Shown here one piece after another: positions 16,505 through 24,212 of a DNA stretch of 53,067 nt. The notes under the pieces are model-generated. The model did not search any database and was not told where the DNA came from. It saw only the letters and a list, made by a program, of their open reading frames with translations. Origin of the DNA: Mesorhizobium sp. ORS 3359 (GTDB lineage Bacteria; Pseudomonadota; Alphaproteobacteria; Rhizobiales; Rhizobiaceae); contig CCNC01000178.1 in the NCBI GenBank assembly GCA_000824845.1, positions 1 through 53,067 on the forward strand. The letters run 5' to 3'. Numbering within the stretch: position 1 is the first letter of the stretch; each line of letters starts with the position of its first letter. A program made the position numbers and the translations under genes.

Positions 16505-17296
16505 ATGATCGAAACCATTCTCGACCTGGACCGCTATCCGCTGAACCGCGAAGGTAGCCCTGAATGGCAGCGGCTGGTGGACGAGTCCAAGGCGGCGCTC
16601 GCGGCCGACGGCATGTTCAACCTGGAAGGTTTCCTGCGCCCCGGCATCGCCGAGAAGGCCGTCGCCGAAATCCGGCCGGTGATGGACACGCGCTCGCATG
16701 TCCACAAGCGCATGCACAACATCTACTTCAAGCCGTCGATTCCGGAACTCGCACCGGACCATCCGGCGCTGCGCAAGGTCGAGACGATCAGCCATACGGT
16801 CTGCGCCGACCAGATCCCCGGCAGCACGGTTTTGTCGATCTACGAATACGCGCCCCTGGTGCGGTTCCTGGCGGCGACGATGGACAAGCCGCAATTGCAT
16901 GTCATGCAGGATCCGCTGGCCCGCGCCAATGTCATGGGCTACCGCGCCGGCGAGGCGCTCAACTGGCATTTCGACCGCTCCGAATTCACCACGACGCTGT
17001 TGCTGCAGGCGCCCGAGCGCGGCGGCGACTTCGAATACCGCACCGACCTGCGCTCGGACAGCGACCCGAACTATGACGGCGTCGCCAAGCTGCTCGAGGG
17101 GCGGGATCCCGAAGCGAAGATCCTGCGCATCAATCCCGGCATGCTGAACGTCTTCCGCGGCAAGAACACCGCGCATCGCGTCACCACTGTCGAGGGCAAT
17201 CGCGAGCGCATGATCGCGGTGTTCTCCTACTACGAGCGCCCCGGCGTGATGTTCACCAATGAGGAGCGGATCGGCTTCTACGGCCGCGCCGCTTGA
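16505..17296 (+). CDS. 2-oxoglutarate/Fe(II) oxygenase of the BesD/HalD family, probable amino acid hydroxylase
   Basis: Cytosolic non-heme iron oxygenase of 263 residues, close in length and layout to the BesD/HalD enzymes that act on free amino acids. The iron site reads NWHFDRSEF (His155, Asp157), with the distal histidine in TAHRVT (His224) and a 2-oxoglutarate-binding arginine in GNRERM (Arg233 or Arg235). In the halogenase members the acidic residue of HxD is replaced by a small residue to leave room for chloride; here the Asp is present, so hydroxylation is the expected chemistry. Start ATG 16505 follows GGAGGA. It is divergent from a LysR regulator and upstream of the GntR/enolase-superfamily genes. 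The substrate, probably a small amino acid, is an inference. Confidence 0.8.
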   Translation: MIETILDLDRYPLNREGSPEWQRLVDESKAALAADGMFNLEGFLRPGIAEKAVAEIRPVMDTRSHVHKRMHNIYFKPSIPELAPDHPALRKVETISHTVCADQIPGSTVLSIYEYAPLVRFLAATMDKPQLHVMQDPLARANVMGYRAGEALNWHFDRSEFTTTLLLQAPERGGDFEYRTDLRSDSDPNYDGVAKLLEGRDPEAKILRINPGMLNVFRGKNTAHRVTTVEGNRERMIAVFSYYERPGVMFTNEERIGFYGRAA

Positions 17297-17353
17297 GACT
17301 CGCCAGAGCGAATTTCGAAACAGTCCGCCGATCCCAGTTAAAAAGCTCTTGTT

Positions 17354-17369
17354 AGATTGTCGACAATCT
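17354..17369. promoter_or_regulatory. GntR operator candidate (perfect palindrome)
   Basis: AGATTGTCGACAATCT is a perfect 16-base palindrome, 37 bases before the GntR start. Its core TTGTCGACAA resembles sites bound by FadR-subfamily GntR proteins, which suggests autoregulation and control of the downstream enzymes. Confidence 0.65.
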
Positions 17370-17406
17370 GCTTGTCTGGCAGAAATTCCTCCCGGGAGGT
17401 CGACCT

Positions 17407-18096
17407 ATGGCAAAGCTGGATTTCGGTCCGATCGCGGATACGACGCGCAGGGCGGAGATCGTCGCCCTGCTCAGGCGGGCCATCCTGACCGGACAGCTGG
17501 AACCGGGGCAGAAGCTCAACGAGCTCAGGATTTCGGAGCAGATGCGGGTGAGCCGCGCGCCGCTGCGCGAGGCGATGCGCGAGCTGGTGCAGGAAGGCAT
17601 CCTGACCAGCATCCCCTATGCCGGAACCTTCGTCATCGACGTCACCGCCAAGGACATCATCGACGCCTATTCGCTTAACAAGGTGCTCGATGAATTCGCT
17701 ATCGAACTCGCCTGGCCGCAGCGCGACCCACGCTTCTTCGATGAGGTGGACCGCCGCCACGAGGCGGTGAAGCAGGCGACGCGGGCGGTGGACACCACGC
17801 GCCAGATCGAGACGGCGCTGCAACTGCATGGGCTGATCTATGAGTGGGCGGACAATTCGGTGCTGCTCGAGACGTGGCAGCGGCTGACCAGTCGGCTGCA
17901 GATGTACTTCGCCCTGCATCAGCGGGCGCGCAACGAGCCGGTGCCGGCCGAGGATGTGCACGAAACCTATGTGGCGCTGCTCAAAGGTGCCGACATGCGC
18001 GCCGCCCAGCGCCATGCGCGCGAGCATATCGATCTCGATTTCGAGGAGCTGCTTTCCTACGCGCGCGGCCTCGAGAAGCGCGTATCGAAGAACTGA
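17407..18096 (+). CDS. GntR-family regulator, FCD (FadR-type) subfamily
   Basis: Regulator of 229 residues. The GntR winged helix-turn-helix occupies about residues 15-78 (LRRAILTGQLEPGQKLNELR, then VSRAPLREAMRELVQEG). The all-helical FCD effector domain follows, with the family's metal-site type residues spread over about 90-220. The ATG is preceded by CGGGAGGTCGACCT. The gene stops 20 bases before the first enolase-superfamily enzyme and is probably cotranscribed with it. FCD regulators usually sense carboxylic or sugar acids, which fits the neighbouring enzymes. Confidence 0.92.
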   Translation: MAKLDFGPIADTTRRAEIVALLRRAILTGQLEPGQKLNELRISEQMRVSRAPLREAMRELVQEGILTSIPYAGTFVIDVTAKDIIDAYSLNKVLDEFAIELAWPQRDPRFFDEVDRRHEAVKQATRAVDTTRQIETALQLHGLIYEWADNSVLLETWQRLTSRLQMYFALHQRARNEPVPAEDVHETYVALLKGADMRAAQRHAREHIDLDFEELLSYARGLEKRVSKN

Positions 18097-18116
18097 CAGA
18101 CGCGGACGACAGCAAA

Positions 18117-19220
18117 GTGAAGATCAAGAGCATCAAGGCCTACCATGTCGTTCAGCCCTTCGTGGACGGGCCTTACCGCATGTCCAAGGGACGCGTCGCC
18201 GACTGTTTCGATGCGGTGATCGTCGCCATCACCTCCGACAGCGGTGTGACCGGCTGGGGCGAGATGGCGCCGCTCGGCAATTTCTATTCGGCCGCCTTCC
18301 CGGCGGGAGCGCGCGCGGGCGTGCCGGAAATCGCGCCGCATCTCATCGGCCAGGATCCGTGCGGATTTGCCGGCGTCGGCCGGCTGATGGACACGGTGTT
18401 CAAAGGCCACCCTTATATCAAGTCGGCGCTCGACATGGCGTGCTGGGACCTCGCCGCTCGCGCGGCCGACGTGCCGCTGGTGACCATGCTGGGCGGCCGC
18501 GAAAGCGATATGGCCGAGACCTACCGGGTCGTCACCCATGGCACGCTCGATCAGATGGCGGCTTTGGCCAAGCGGATCATTTCCGAGGGTTGCCGCCGTC
18601 TGCAGGTCAAGGTCGGCGGCAATGTGCATGACGACATCGAGCGGGTGACGACGGTGGCCTCGGCGGTGCCGAAAGGCACGGTGATCTTCTGCGACGCCAA
18701 TGCCGGTTGGACGCCCTACCAGGCGCGTCATTTCGCCGACGCCACGCGCGGCATCGACTACACGTTCGAGCAGCCCTGCACGACGCTCGATGAGAACATG
18801 TCGGTACGCCGCATGCTCGACAAGCCGATGGTGCTGGATGAATCCGTCACTTCGCTCGGCGAGATGCTGGAAATCCATCGCCGGGGTGCCGCCGATGGGC
18901 TGACGCTGAAGATCTCGCGGCTCGGCGGCGTGACGCAGACACGGTTGATCCGCGACGTCGCTGCCGATCTCGGCTTCATGGTCACGGTCGAGGACACGGG
19001 CGGCGCCGAGATCGATACCGCCGCCATGGCGCATCTGTCGCTGTCCACGCCGGCGGAGCGCCGGTTGCACGCCATCGCCTTCCACGAATGGGTCACGGTG
19101 CGCACGGCGAAGAACGCGCCGCCGGTGACCGGCAGCCATATGGGCGTTCCCGACGGCCCCGGGCTCGGCATCGACGTCGATCCGGGCCTGCTCGGCGAAC
19201 CCTTCTTCGAGATCGGCTGA
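18117..19220 (+). CDS. Enolase-superfamily enzyme, muconate-lactonizing (MLE) subgroup
   Basis: Enzyme of 367 residues with an N-terminal capping domain and a TIM-barrel. The metal ligands are visible as CDAN (Asp193), FEQP (Glu218) and LDES (Asp241). The acid/base lysines stand on opposite sides of the barrel in QVKVGG (Lys165) and TLKISRLGG (Lys265). This lysine pair is typical of MLE-subgroup racemases, epimerases and some dehydratases acting on amino acid derivatives, including proline-betaine and hydroxyproline enzymes. The start is a GTG at 18117 without a strong ribosome site, 20 bases after the GntR gene. The next enolase-superfamily gene follows with one base between. The exact reaction cannot be read from the sequence. 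Confidence 0.88.
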   Translation: MKIKSIKAYHVVQPFVDGPYRMSKGRVADCFDAVIVAITSDSGVTGWGEMAPLGNFYSAAFPAGARAGVPEIAPHLIGQDPCGFAGVGRLMDTVFKGHPYIKSALDMACWDLAARAADVPLVTMLGGRESDMAETYRVVTHGTLDQMAALAKRIISEGCRRLQVKVGGNVHDDIERVTTVASAVPKGTVIFCDANAGWTPYQARHFADATRGIDYTFEQPCTTLDENMSVRRMLDKPMVLDESVTSLGEMLEIHRRGAADGLTLKISRLGGVTQTRLIRDVAADLGFMVTVEDTGGAEIDTAAMAHLSLSTPAERRLHAIAFHEWVTVRTAKNAPPVTGSHMGVPDGPGLGIDVDPGLLGEPFFEIG

Positions 19221-19221
19221 C

Positions 19222-20406
19222 ATGAAGATCAGGCGCGTCAAGGCAACCCCGATCAACTACCGGCTGGAGGCCCCTTATGTCTGGGTCTTCGGCGAACTCG
19301 ACGGCTTCTCGCCGACCATCGTCGAGGTCGAGACCGAGGATGGGCTTGTCGGCATCGGCGAGGCGCCGACGCCGGGCGCCGCAGCGGTCATCAACGACGT
19401 GCTGGCGCCAAGGCTTGTTGGCCGTGACGCCTTCGACATCGCCGGCGCGGAGGAAGTCTGCCTGCCGTTCTGGAGCGGCGTGCAATCGATCAACGACCGC
19501 ACCCGCATCATGGCCTTCGGCGCCATCGAGATGGCGCTGTGGGACCTGCGTGGCAAGGCCTGGATGCAGCCGCTCTACCAGCTGCTCGGCGGCGCGGTGC
19601 GCAAGGACATCCCCTTCACCGATTATTTCTCGCTGCGCGGTGATGGCGCCAGGGTCAAGGGCGAGAAGACCCCGGAAGAAGTCGCCGACTATTGCGTCGA
19701 ACTCCACGAGCGCCACGGCACCACCTTCTTCGAGGGCAAGTTCTCGACGCATGATCCGAAAATTTCGGTGAAGATGGTCGAGCTGATCCGCAGGAAGCTC
19801 GGCGGCGACGCGATGATCCGCATCGACTCCAACCAGGCCTATTCGCTGGCCACCGCCAGGCAATTGGCGCGGCCGCTAGAGGAGCTCGGCGTGCGCAACT
19901 GGGAGGACCCGGTCGCGACCATCGAGGAGATGCGCGAGCTGCGTCGTCACACTTCGATCCCGTTCTCGACCCACAACATCGATATCGCCCGGGCAATGGA
20001 GTTGAAGGTGCCCGACGCCTTCGTCGGCAACCCGACGGCACATGGCGGCATAAACCGCATGCTGCGCTTCGTCGGCGCCTGCGAGCACGCCGGCATCGAC
20101 TATTGGTGCTACAGCGGCGACACCGGCATCGGCAGCGCCTGCTACCTGCATCTGTGCGCGGCGCTCGGCTGGATCAGGGAACCCAACCAGTCGCTGTTTC
20201 GCATGCAGCCGATGGACATCATCGAGGAAGGCCCGTTCGCACCGAAGAACAATGTTGTGCCGGTGCCGGAAGGCCATGGCCTCGGGGTCACGCTGTCGCA
20301 AGAAAGGCTCGCCGCCTGCCATCGCGATTTCGTCGAAAACGGTCCCTGCAACAAATATCACGACCCGGAAAAGCCCGGGACCTACCGCAGACTGCCGCTG
20401 AATTAG
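19222..20406 (+). CDS. Enolase-superfamily protein, glucarate-dehydratase-like, without the usual His/Asp dyad
   Basis: Protein of 394 residues with the enolase-superfamily fold. The metal ligands appear as RIDSN (Asp202), NWEDP (Glu228) and STHNID (Asn252); asparagine as third ligand is a feature of the glucarate dehydratase subgroup. A lysine is present in FFEGKFS (Lys173). The strands that should carry the catalytic Asp and His read AFVGNPTAHGG and DYWCYSGDTG, so the general-base histidine of that subgroup is not in its usual place. It starts one base after the preceding enolase-superfamily gene, so the two are translationally coupled. It may be a dehydratase with a different mechanism, or a non-standard member. 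Confidence 0.82.
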   Translation: MKIRRVKATPINYRLEAPYVWVFGELDGFSPTIVEVETEDGLVGIGEAPTPGAAAVINDVLAPRLVGRDAFDIAGAEEVCLPFWSGVQSINDRTRIMAFGAIEMALWDLRGKAWMQPLYQLLGGAVRKDIPFTDYFSLRGDGARVKGEKTPEEVADYCVELHERHGTTFFEGKFSTHDPKISVKMVELIRRKLGGDAMIRIDSNQAYSLATARQLARPLEELGVRNWEDPVATIEEMRELRRHTSIPFSTHNIDIARAMELKVPDAFVGNPTAHGGINRMLRFVGACEHAGIDYWCYSGDTGIGSACYLHLCAALGWIREPNQSLFRMQPMDIIEEGPFAPKNNVVPVPEGHGLGVTLSQERLAACHRDFVENGPCNKYHDPEKPGTYRRLPLN

Positions 20407-20642
20407 GAGGATGTCGAAAAGCCAGCAGGACCTATCCGGAAAGAGGCGGCCACAAGTCGCCTGGCCGACAGACAATTCATCAAGAAAATCTGACTTTTCC
20501 GTCCCAACCAGCGGATGGATCGGTCGGAACCGCATGCTACTGTATATCGACCGATACTGATGAGAGCCGGGAACAGGAGAACTCCACGTCACTCGTCAGC
20601 TGCACTCGCCAACCACAACAACTGGGGAAAGGGCATAGACCC
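20407..20642. other. Intergenic region before the first dipeptide-type binding protein
   Basis: No gene is seen in these 236 bases. A short inverted repeat TATCG-AC-CGATA is at 20545-20556, about 90 bases before the next start, and could be a regulator site. GGGGAAAGGG lies about 10 bases before the binding-protein ATG. I see no convincing -35/-10 pair and no terminator. Confidence 0.4.
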
Positions 20643-22307
20643 ATGAGCAAGAACTATCGCATTCTCGATCTGCTGCGGCGCGGCCGCACACCCCTCGAAA
20701 ACCATCTCATCGACGGCCTTGTCGACGGCCGCCTCAGCCGCCGCGAATTCGTCCGCCATGGCAGCCTGCTCGGCCTGTCGCTGCCGCTGCTCGGCCGCAT
20801 CGGCATGGCCGCCGGCTTCGGCGCGACGCCATCGCTCGCTCGCGCCGCAGGTGCTGCCGGCGGCACCATTCGCGTCGGCAGCAGCGTGCCGGCCGCGGCG
20901 ATCGATCCCGTCACCATCGCCGACGCCGGCGGCCTGCTCGTCATGCAGCAAGTGGCAGAATTTCTTTGCGTCGACGGCCCGGACCTGGTGCTGAAGCCGG
21001 CGCTGGCGGAAAGCTGGAAGCCGAATGCCGACGGCACGGTGTGGACTTTCACGCTGCGCAAGGGCGTCAAGTTCCACTCGGGCGGCGAGATGAAGGCCGA
21101 AGACGTGGTGGCCAGCATCGACCGGCTCGCCGATCCGGCTAATTCGTCCAACGCGCTGTCGGTGTTCAGCGGCATCCTGCAGAAGGGCAACACCAAGAAG
21201 GTCGACGACTACACGGTCGAATTCCATCTCGACGCGCCGAACGGCAACTTCCCCTATATGGTGTCGTCCGACAACTATAACGCCGTCATCATCCCGGCGA
21301 GCTACAAGGGCGACTACGAGAAGAGCTTCGACGGCACCGGTCCGTTCAAGCTGGAAAAATACACGCCCAAGGTCGGCGCCTCCTTCGTGCGCAACGACGA
21401 TTACTGGGGCGACAAGGCCCTGCCGGACCGCACCGAGTTCACTTTCTTTACCGACATCCAGCCGCAAATCCTGGCGCTGCAGAGCGGCCAGATCGACATC
21501 ATCAACCAGATGCCGGTGCTGGCGGGCGTTGCGCTCCTCAACGATCCGAATTTCGAGATCATCAGCCTGAAGTCGGTGGCCCATCAACAATTGCATATGC
21601 ATTGCGATGAAGGTCCGACCAAGGACGCGCGCGTGCGCCGCGCCATCGCGCTCTGCCTCGACCGCGAGAAGCTCGCCACCGGCCTGATGAAGGGACGCGC
21701 AGCACTCGGTAACGACAGCCCGTTCGCCGCCGTCTACCCCTCGACAGACACCAGCGTGCCGCAGCGCAAGCAGGACATCGCCCAGGCCAAGCAACTGATG
21801 GAAGCGGCCGGACTCGCCCAGGGCTTCAAGATGACGCTCACCACCGAGCGCTATCTCGAAATCCCGGAATACGCCCAGCTCATCCAGAACTGGGTCAAGG
21901 AAATCGGCATCGAGCTCGAGCTCAACATCCTCGACCAGGGCGCCTATTACGGCGATGCCGTGTTCGGCAAGTCGAACTGGCTGGATTCGGCGATGGGCAT
22001 CACCGACTACGGCCACCGCGGCGTGCCCAATGTCTATCTGGCGGCTCCCTTGAAGAGCGACGGCACCTGGAATGCCGCCCACTTCAAGAACAAGGACTAC
22101 GACCAGATGGCGGCGAGCTATATCGCGGCCCTCGACCTCGAGGCGCAGAAGGCCACCGCCGGCAAGATCCAGAAGCTGCTGCTCGAGGAAACGCCGGTGG
22201 TGTTCGGCTATTTCTACGATTACCTGACGGCGACGGCGAAAGGCGTGACGGGTGTGCAGCCCACCGCCATGTCGCAGCTGTTCCTCGACAAGGCGTCGAA
22301 GGCCTGA
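20643..22307 (+). CDS. ABC transporter substrate-binding protein, family 5 (Dpp/Opp type), Tat-exported
   Basis: Periplasmic binding protein of 554 residues. The N-terminus carries a twin-arginine signal (SRREFVRHGSLLGLSLPLLG at about residues 32-51, then ATPSLARAAG), so it is probably exported folded. The family-5 body is recognisable from LAESWKPNADGTVWTFTLRK (about residue 120) and the strand GTGPFKLEKYTPKVG (about residue 234). It heads a complete importer: two permeases and a double-domain ATPase follow. A close paralogue lies downstream at 27274. Family-5 proteins bind peptides, but many rhizobial members bind opines, sugars or amino acid derivatives; the neighbouring enzymes point to such a compound. 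Confidence 0.92.
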   Translation: MSKNYRILDLLRRGRTPLENHLIDGLVDGRLSRREFVRHGSLLGLSLPLLGRIGMAAGFGATPSLARAAGAAGGTIRVGSSVPAAAIDPVTIADAGGLLVMQQVAEFLCVDGPDLVLKPALAESWKPNADGTVWTFTLRKGVKFHSGGEMKAEDVVASIDRLADPANSSNALSVFSGILQKGNTKKVDDYTVEFHLDAPNGNFPYMVSSDNYNAVIIPASYKGDYEKSFDGTGPFKLEKYTPKVGASFVRNDDYWGDKALPDRTEFTFFTDIQPQILALQSGQIDIINQMPVLAGVALLNDPNFEIISLKSVAHQQLHMHCDEGPTKDARVRRAIALCLDREKLATGLMKGRAALGNDSPFAAVYPSTDTSVPQRKQDIAQAKQLMEAAGLAQGFKMTLTTERYLEIPEYAQLIQNWVKEIGIELELNILDQGAYYGDAVFGKSNWLDSAMGITDYGHRGVPNVYLAAPLKSDGTWNAAHFKNKDYDQMAASYIAALDLEAQKATAGKIQKLLLEETPVVFGYFYDYLTATAKGVTGVQPTAMSQLFLDKASKA

Positions 22308-22334
22308 CGAGAGCGAACAAGCATATCCCCGACG

Positions 22335-22358
22335 GCCGGCTCTCCACGGAGAGCCGGC
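22335..22358 (+). other. Intergenic hairpin without U-tract
   Basis: GCCGGCTCTC and GAGAGCCGGC form a perfect 10-bp stem closed by CACG, 27 bases after the binding-protein stop. There is no run of T after it, so it is more likely an mRNA-stabilising structure that favours the binding-protein message than a terminator. Confidence 0.6.
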
Positions 22359-22377
22359 TCCAATAGGAGTATTCGCC

Positions 22378-23331
22378 ATCCTCGTCTTCCTCGTCCGGCG
22401 CCTGGCCCTGTCGCTCGTCACGCTGTTCCTGCTCAGCGTCATGGTCTTCCTCGGCGGCCAGGTGCTGCCCGGCAATGTCGGGCGCGCCATTCTTGGACCG
22501 TTCGCCGACCAGCGCGCCGTCGATGCGCTCAACCACTCGCTCGGCGTCGACCGCCCGCTGCTCGTCCAGTACGGCACATGGATCTGGAATTTCCTGCATG
22601 GCGACATGGGCACTTCCTACATTTTCCGCGCGCCGGTCGCCCCCTTCGTGATCGATGCCCTGGGCAATTCGCTGAAGCTGGCATTGATCGCCTTCGTGCT
22701 GGTGGTCCCGATCGGCATCCTGGGCGGCGTCATCGCCGCGCTCAACCTCAACCGGCCGCTTGACCGCATCATCAGCCTCGGCGGCCTGTCGGTGACGGTG
22801 CTGCCGGAATTCGTCACCGGCATCATCCTGATCCTGATCTTCGGGGTGTGGCTGCGCTGGCTGCCGATCGCCGCCGCATGGCCGAAAGGCGCCGGCTTCT
22901 TCACCCAGATCTACTACCTTATCCTGCCCTCGCTGCCGCTGTTCCTGGTGCTGTTCGGCTATATTGCGCGCATGGCGCGGTCCGGCATGATCGAGGCGCT
23001 CGATTCCGACTATACGCGCACCGCCGTTCTCAAGGGCCTGCCGTGGCGAACGGTGATCTGGCGCCATGTGCTGCGCAACGCGCTGTTGCCGACCATCACG
23101 GTGATCGCCACCCAGACCGGCTATCTGATCGGCGGCCTGGTGGTGATCGAGACGCTGTTCCGCTATCAGGGCATCGGCTCGCTGATCTTCACCGCCGCCC
23201 GCGGCAAGGACTTTCCGATGCTGGAAGCCGGCATCCTCACCATCGGCATCGTCTATGCGGTGGCGACCTTGGCCGCCGACTTCCTCTATTCCGTGCTCAA
23301 TCCGCGCATCCGGCTGGGGGCAGAACAATGA
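22378..23331 (+). CDS. ABC transporter permease, DppB/OppB type (start codon unclear)
   Basis: Inner-membrane permease of about 318 residues with an N-terminal helix (LALSLVTLFLLSVMVFLGG) and the family signature ALDSDYTRTAVLKGLPWRTV in the cytoplasmic loop near residue 210. A clear ribosome site, AGGAG at 22365-22369, lies eight bases before an ATC at 22378 where a start codon should be. No in-frame ATG, GTG or TTG lies between 22252 and 22378, and the first downstream ATG (22441) would remove half of the first helix. The coordinates given assume initiation at the ATC; an ATG-to-ATC change, a rare start or a sequence error are possible. The stop overlaps the next permease start. Confidence 0.82.
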   Translation: MLVFLVRRLALSLVTLFLLSVMVFLGGQVLPGNVGRAILGPFADQRAVDALNHSLGVDRPLLVQYGTWIWNFLHGDMGTSYIFRAPVAPFVIDALGNSLKLALIAFVLVVPIGILGGVIAALNLNRPLDRIISLGGLSVTVLPEFVTGIILILIFGVWLRWLPIAAAWPKGAGFFTQIYYLILPSLPLFLVLFGYIARMARSGMIEALDSDYTRTAVLKGLPWRTVIWRHVLRNALLPTITVIATQTGYLIGGLVVIETLFRYQGIGSLIFTAARGKDFPMLEAGILTIGIVYAVATLAADFLYSVLNPRIRLGAEQ

Positions 23332-24212
23332 ACGCGACGGACAGCCCATCCCTTCCCGCGGTCCCGGATACTGTTGCGCGGCGCAGCCCCTGGGGCGAGG
23401 TGCTGCATTCGCTCGTGAGGTCCCCCACGTTCCTGACCGGCCTGGGCATCCTGCTGTTCTGGGTCGTCTGCGCCCTGCTCGGCGAACATTTCGTGCCCTA
23501 CGATCCTCTCGACGCCGACATCATCAACACGCTTGCGCCACCATCGGCCGAGCACTGGTTCGGTACCGACCAGCTCGGCCGCGACGTGTTCTCGCGCGTC
23601 ATCGTCGGCTCGCGCGATATCCTGACCGTGGCGCCGCTGGCGACGATCCTTGCGACCATTGCCGGCACCGCGCTCGGCCTAGTCATCGGCTATTTCCGCG
23701 GCATCGTCGACGACATCGTCAGCCGCGTGCTGGAAGCCTTCATGGCGATCCCGGTGGTCATCATCGCGCTGCTTGCCATCGTCGCGCTCGGCACGTCGAA
23801 GATCACCGTCATCGTCGTCATCGGCCTGAGCTTCGCGCCGATCATCGCCCGCACGGTGCGCTCGGCGGTGCTCGCCGAACGCGAGCTCGACTACGTCGCC
23901 GCGGCCAAGCTGCGCCATGAAGGCGCGCTGCACACGATGTTCGTCGAGATCCTGCCCAACGTCATCCCGCCGATCCTGGTCGAGACGACGGTGCGGCTGG
24001 GCTACGCCATCTTTGCCGTGGCCACGCTTTCCTTCATGGGCTTCGGCATCCAACCGCCCTCGCCCGACTGGGGCCTCTCGATCTCCTCCAATTACGGCAT
24101 GATCGGCGGCGGCTTCTGGTGGACGGTGCTGTTCGATGCGCTGGCCATCGCCTCGCTGGTGATCGGCGTCAATTTGGTGACCGACGGCGTGCATGGAGCG
24201 TTCAATGACTAG
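23328..24212 (+). CDS. ABC transporter permease, DppC/OppC type
   Basis: Inner-membrane permease of 294 residues. The OppC-type N-terminal segment (helix TGLGILLFWVVCALLGEHF) is followed by the conserved periplasmic stretch HWFGTDQLGRDVFSRVIVGS and the cytoplasmic signature ERELDYVAAAKLRHEGALHT. The start ATG 23328 overlaps the stop of the DppB-type permease in an ATGA. It forms the heterodimeric channel with that protein. The ATPase gene starts inside its last codons. Confidence 0.93.
   Translation: MNATDSPSLPAVPDTVARRSPWGEVLHSLVRSPTFLTGLGILLFWVVCALLGEHFVPYDPLDADIINTLAPPSAEHWFGTDQLGRDVFSRVIVGSRDILTVAPLATILATIAGTALGLVIGYFRGIVDDIVSRVLEAFMAIPVVIIALLAIVALGTSKITVIVVIGLSFAPIIARTVRSAVLAERELDYVAAAKLRHEGALHTMFVEILPNVIPPILVETTVRLGYAIFAVATLSFMGFGIQPPSPDWGLSISSNYGMIGGGFWWTVLFDALAIASLVIGVNLVTDGVHGAFND

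Noticed and set aside
16505..17296. Annotation as an amino acid halogenase
   Set aside because: The iron-binding Asp157 that halogenases lack is present, so chlorination is not expected.
20589..22613. Minus-strand open frame of 674 codons opposite the first family-5 binding protein
   Set aside because: It mirrors a gene with a clear Tat signal and family motifs, has no ribosome site and no recognisable domain.
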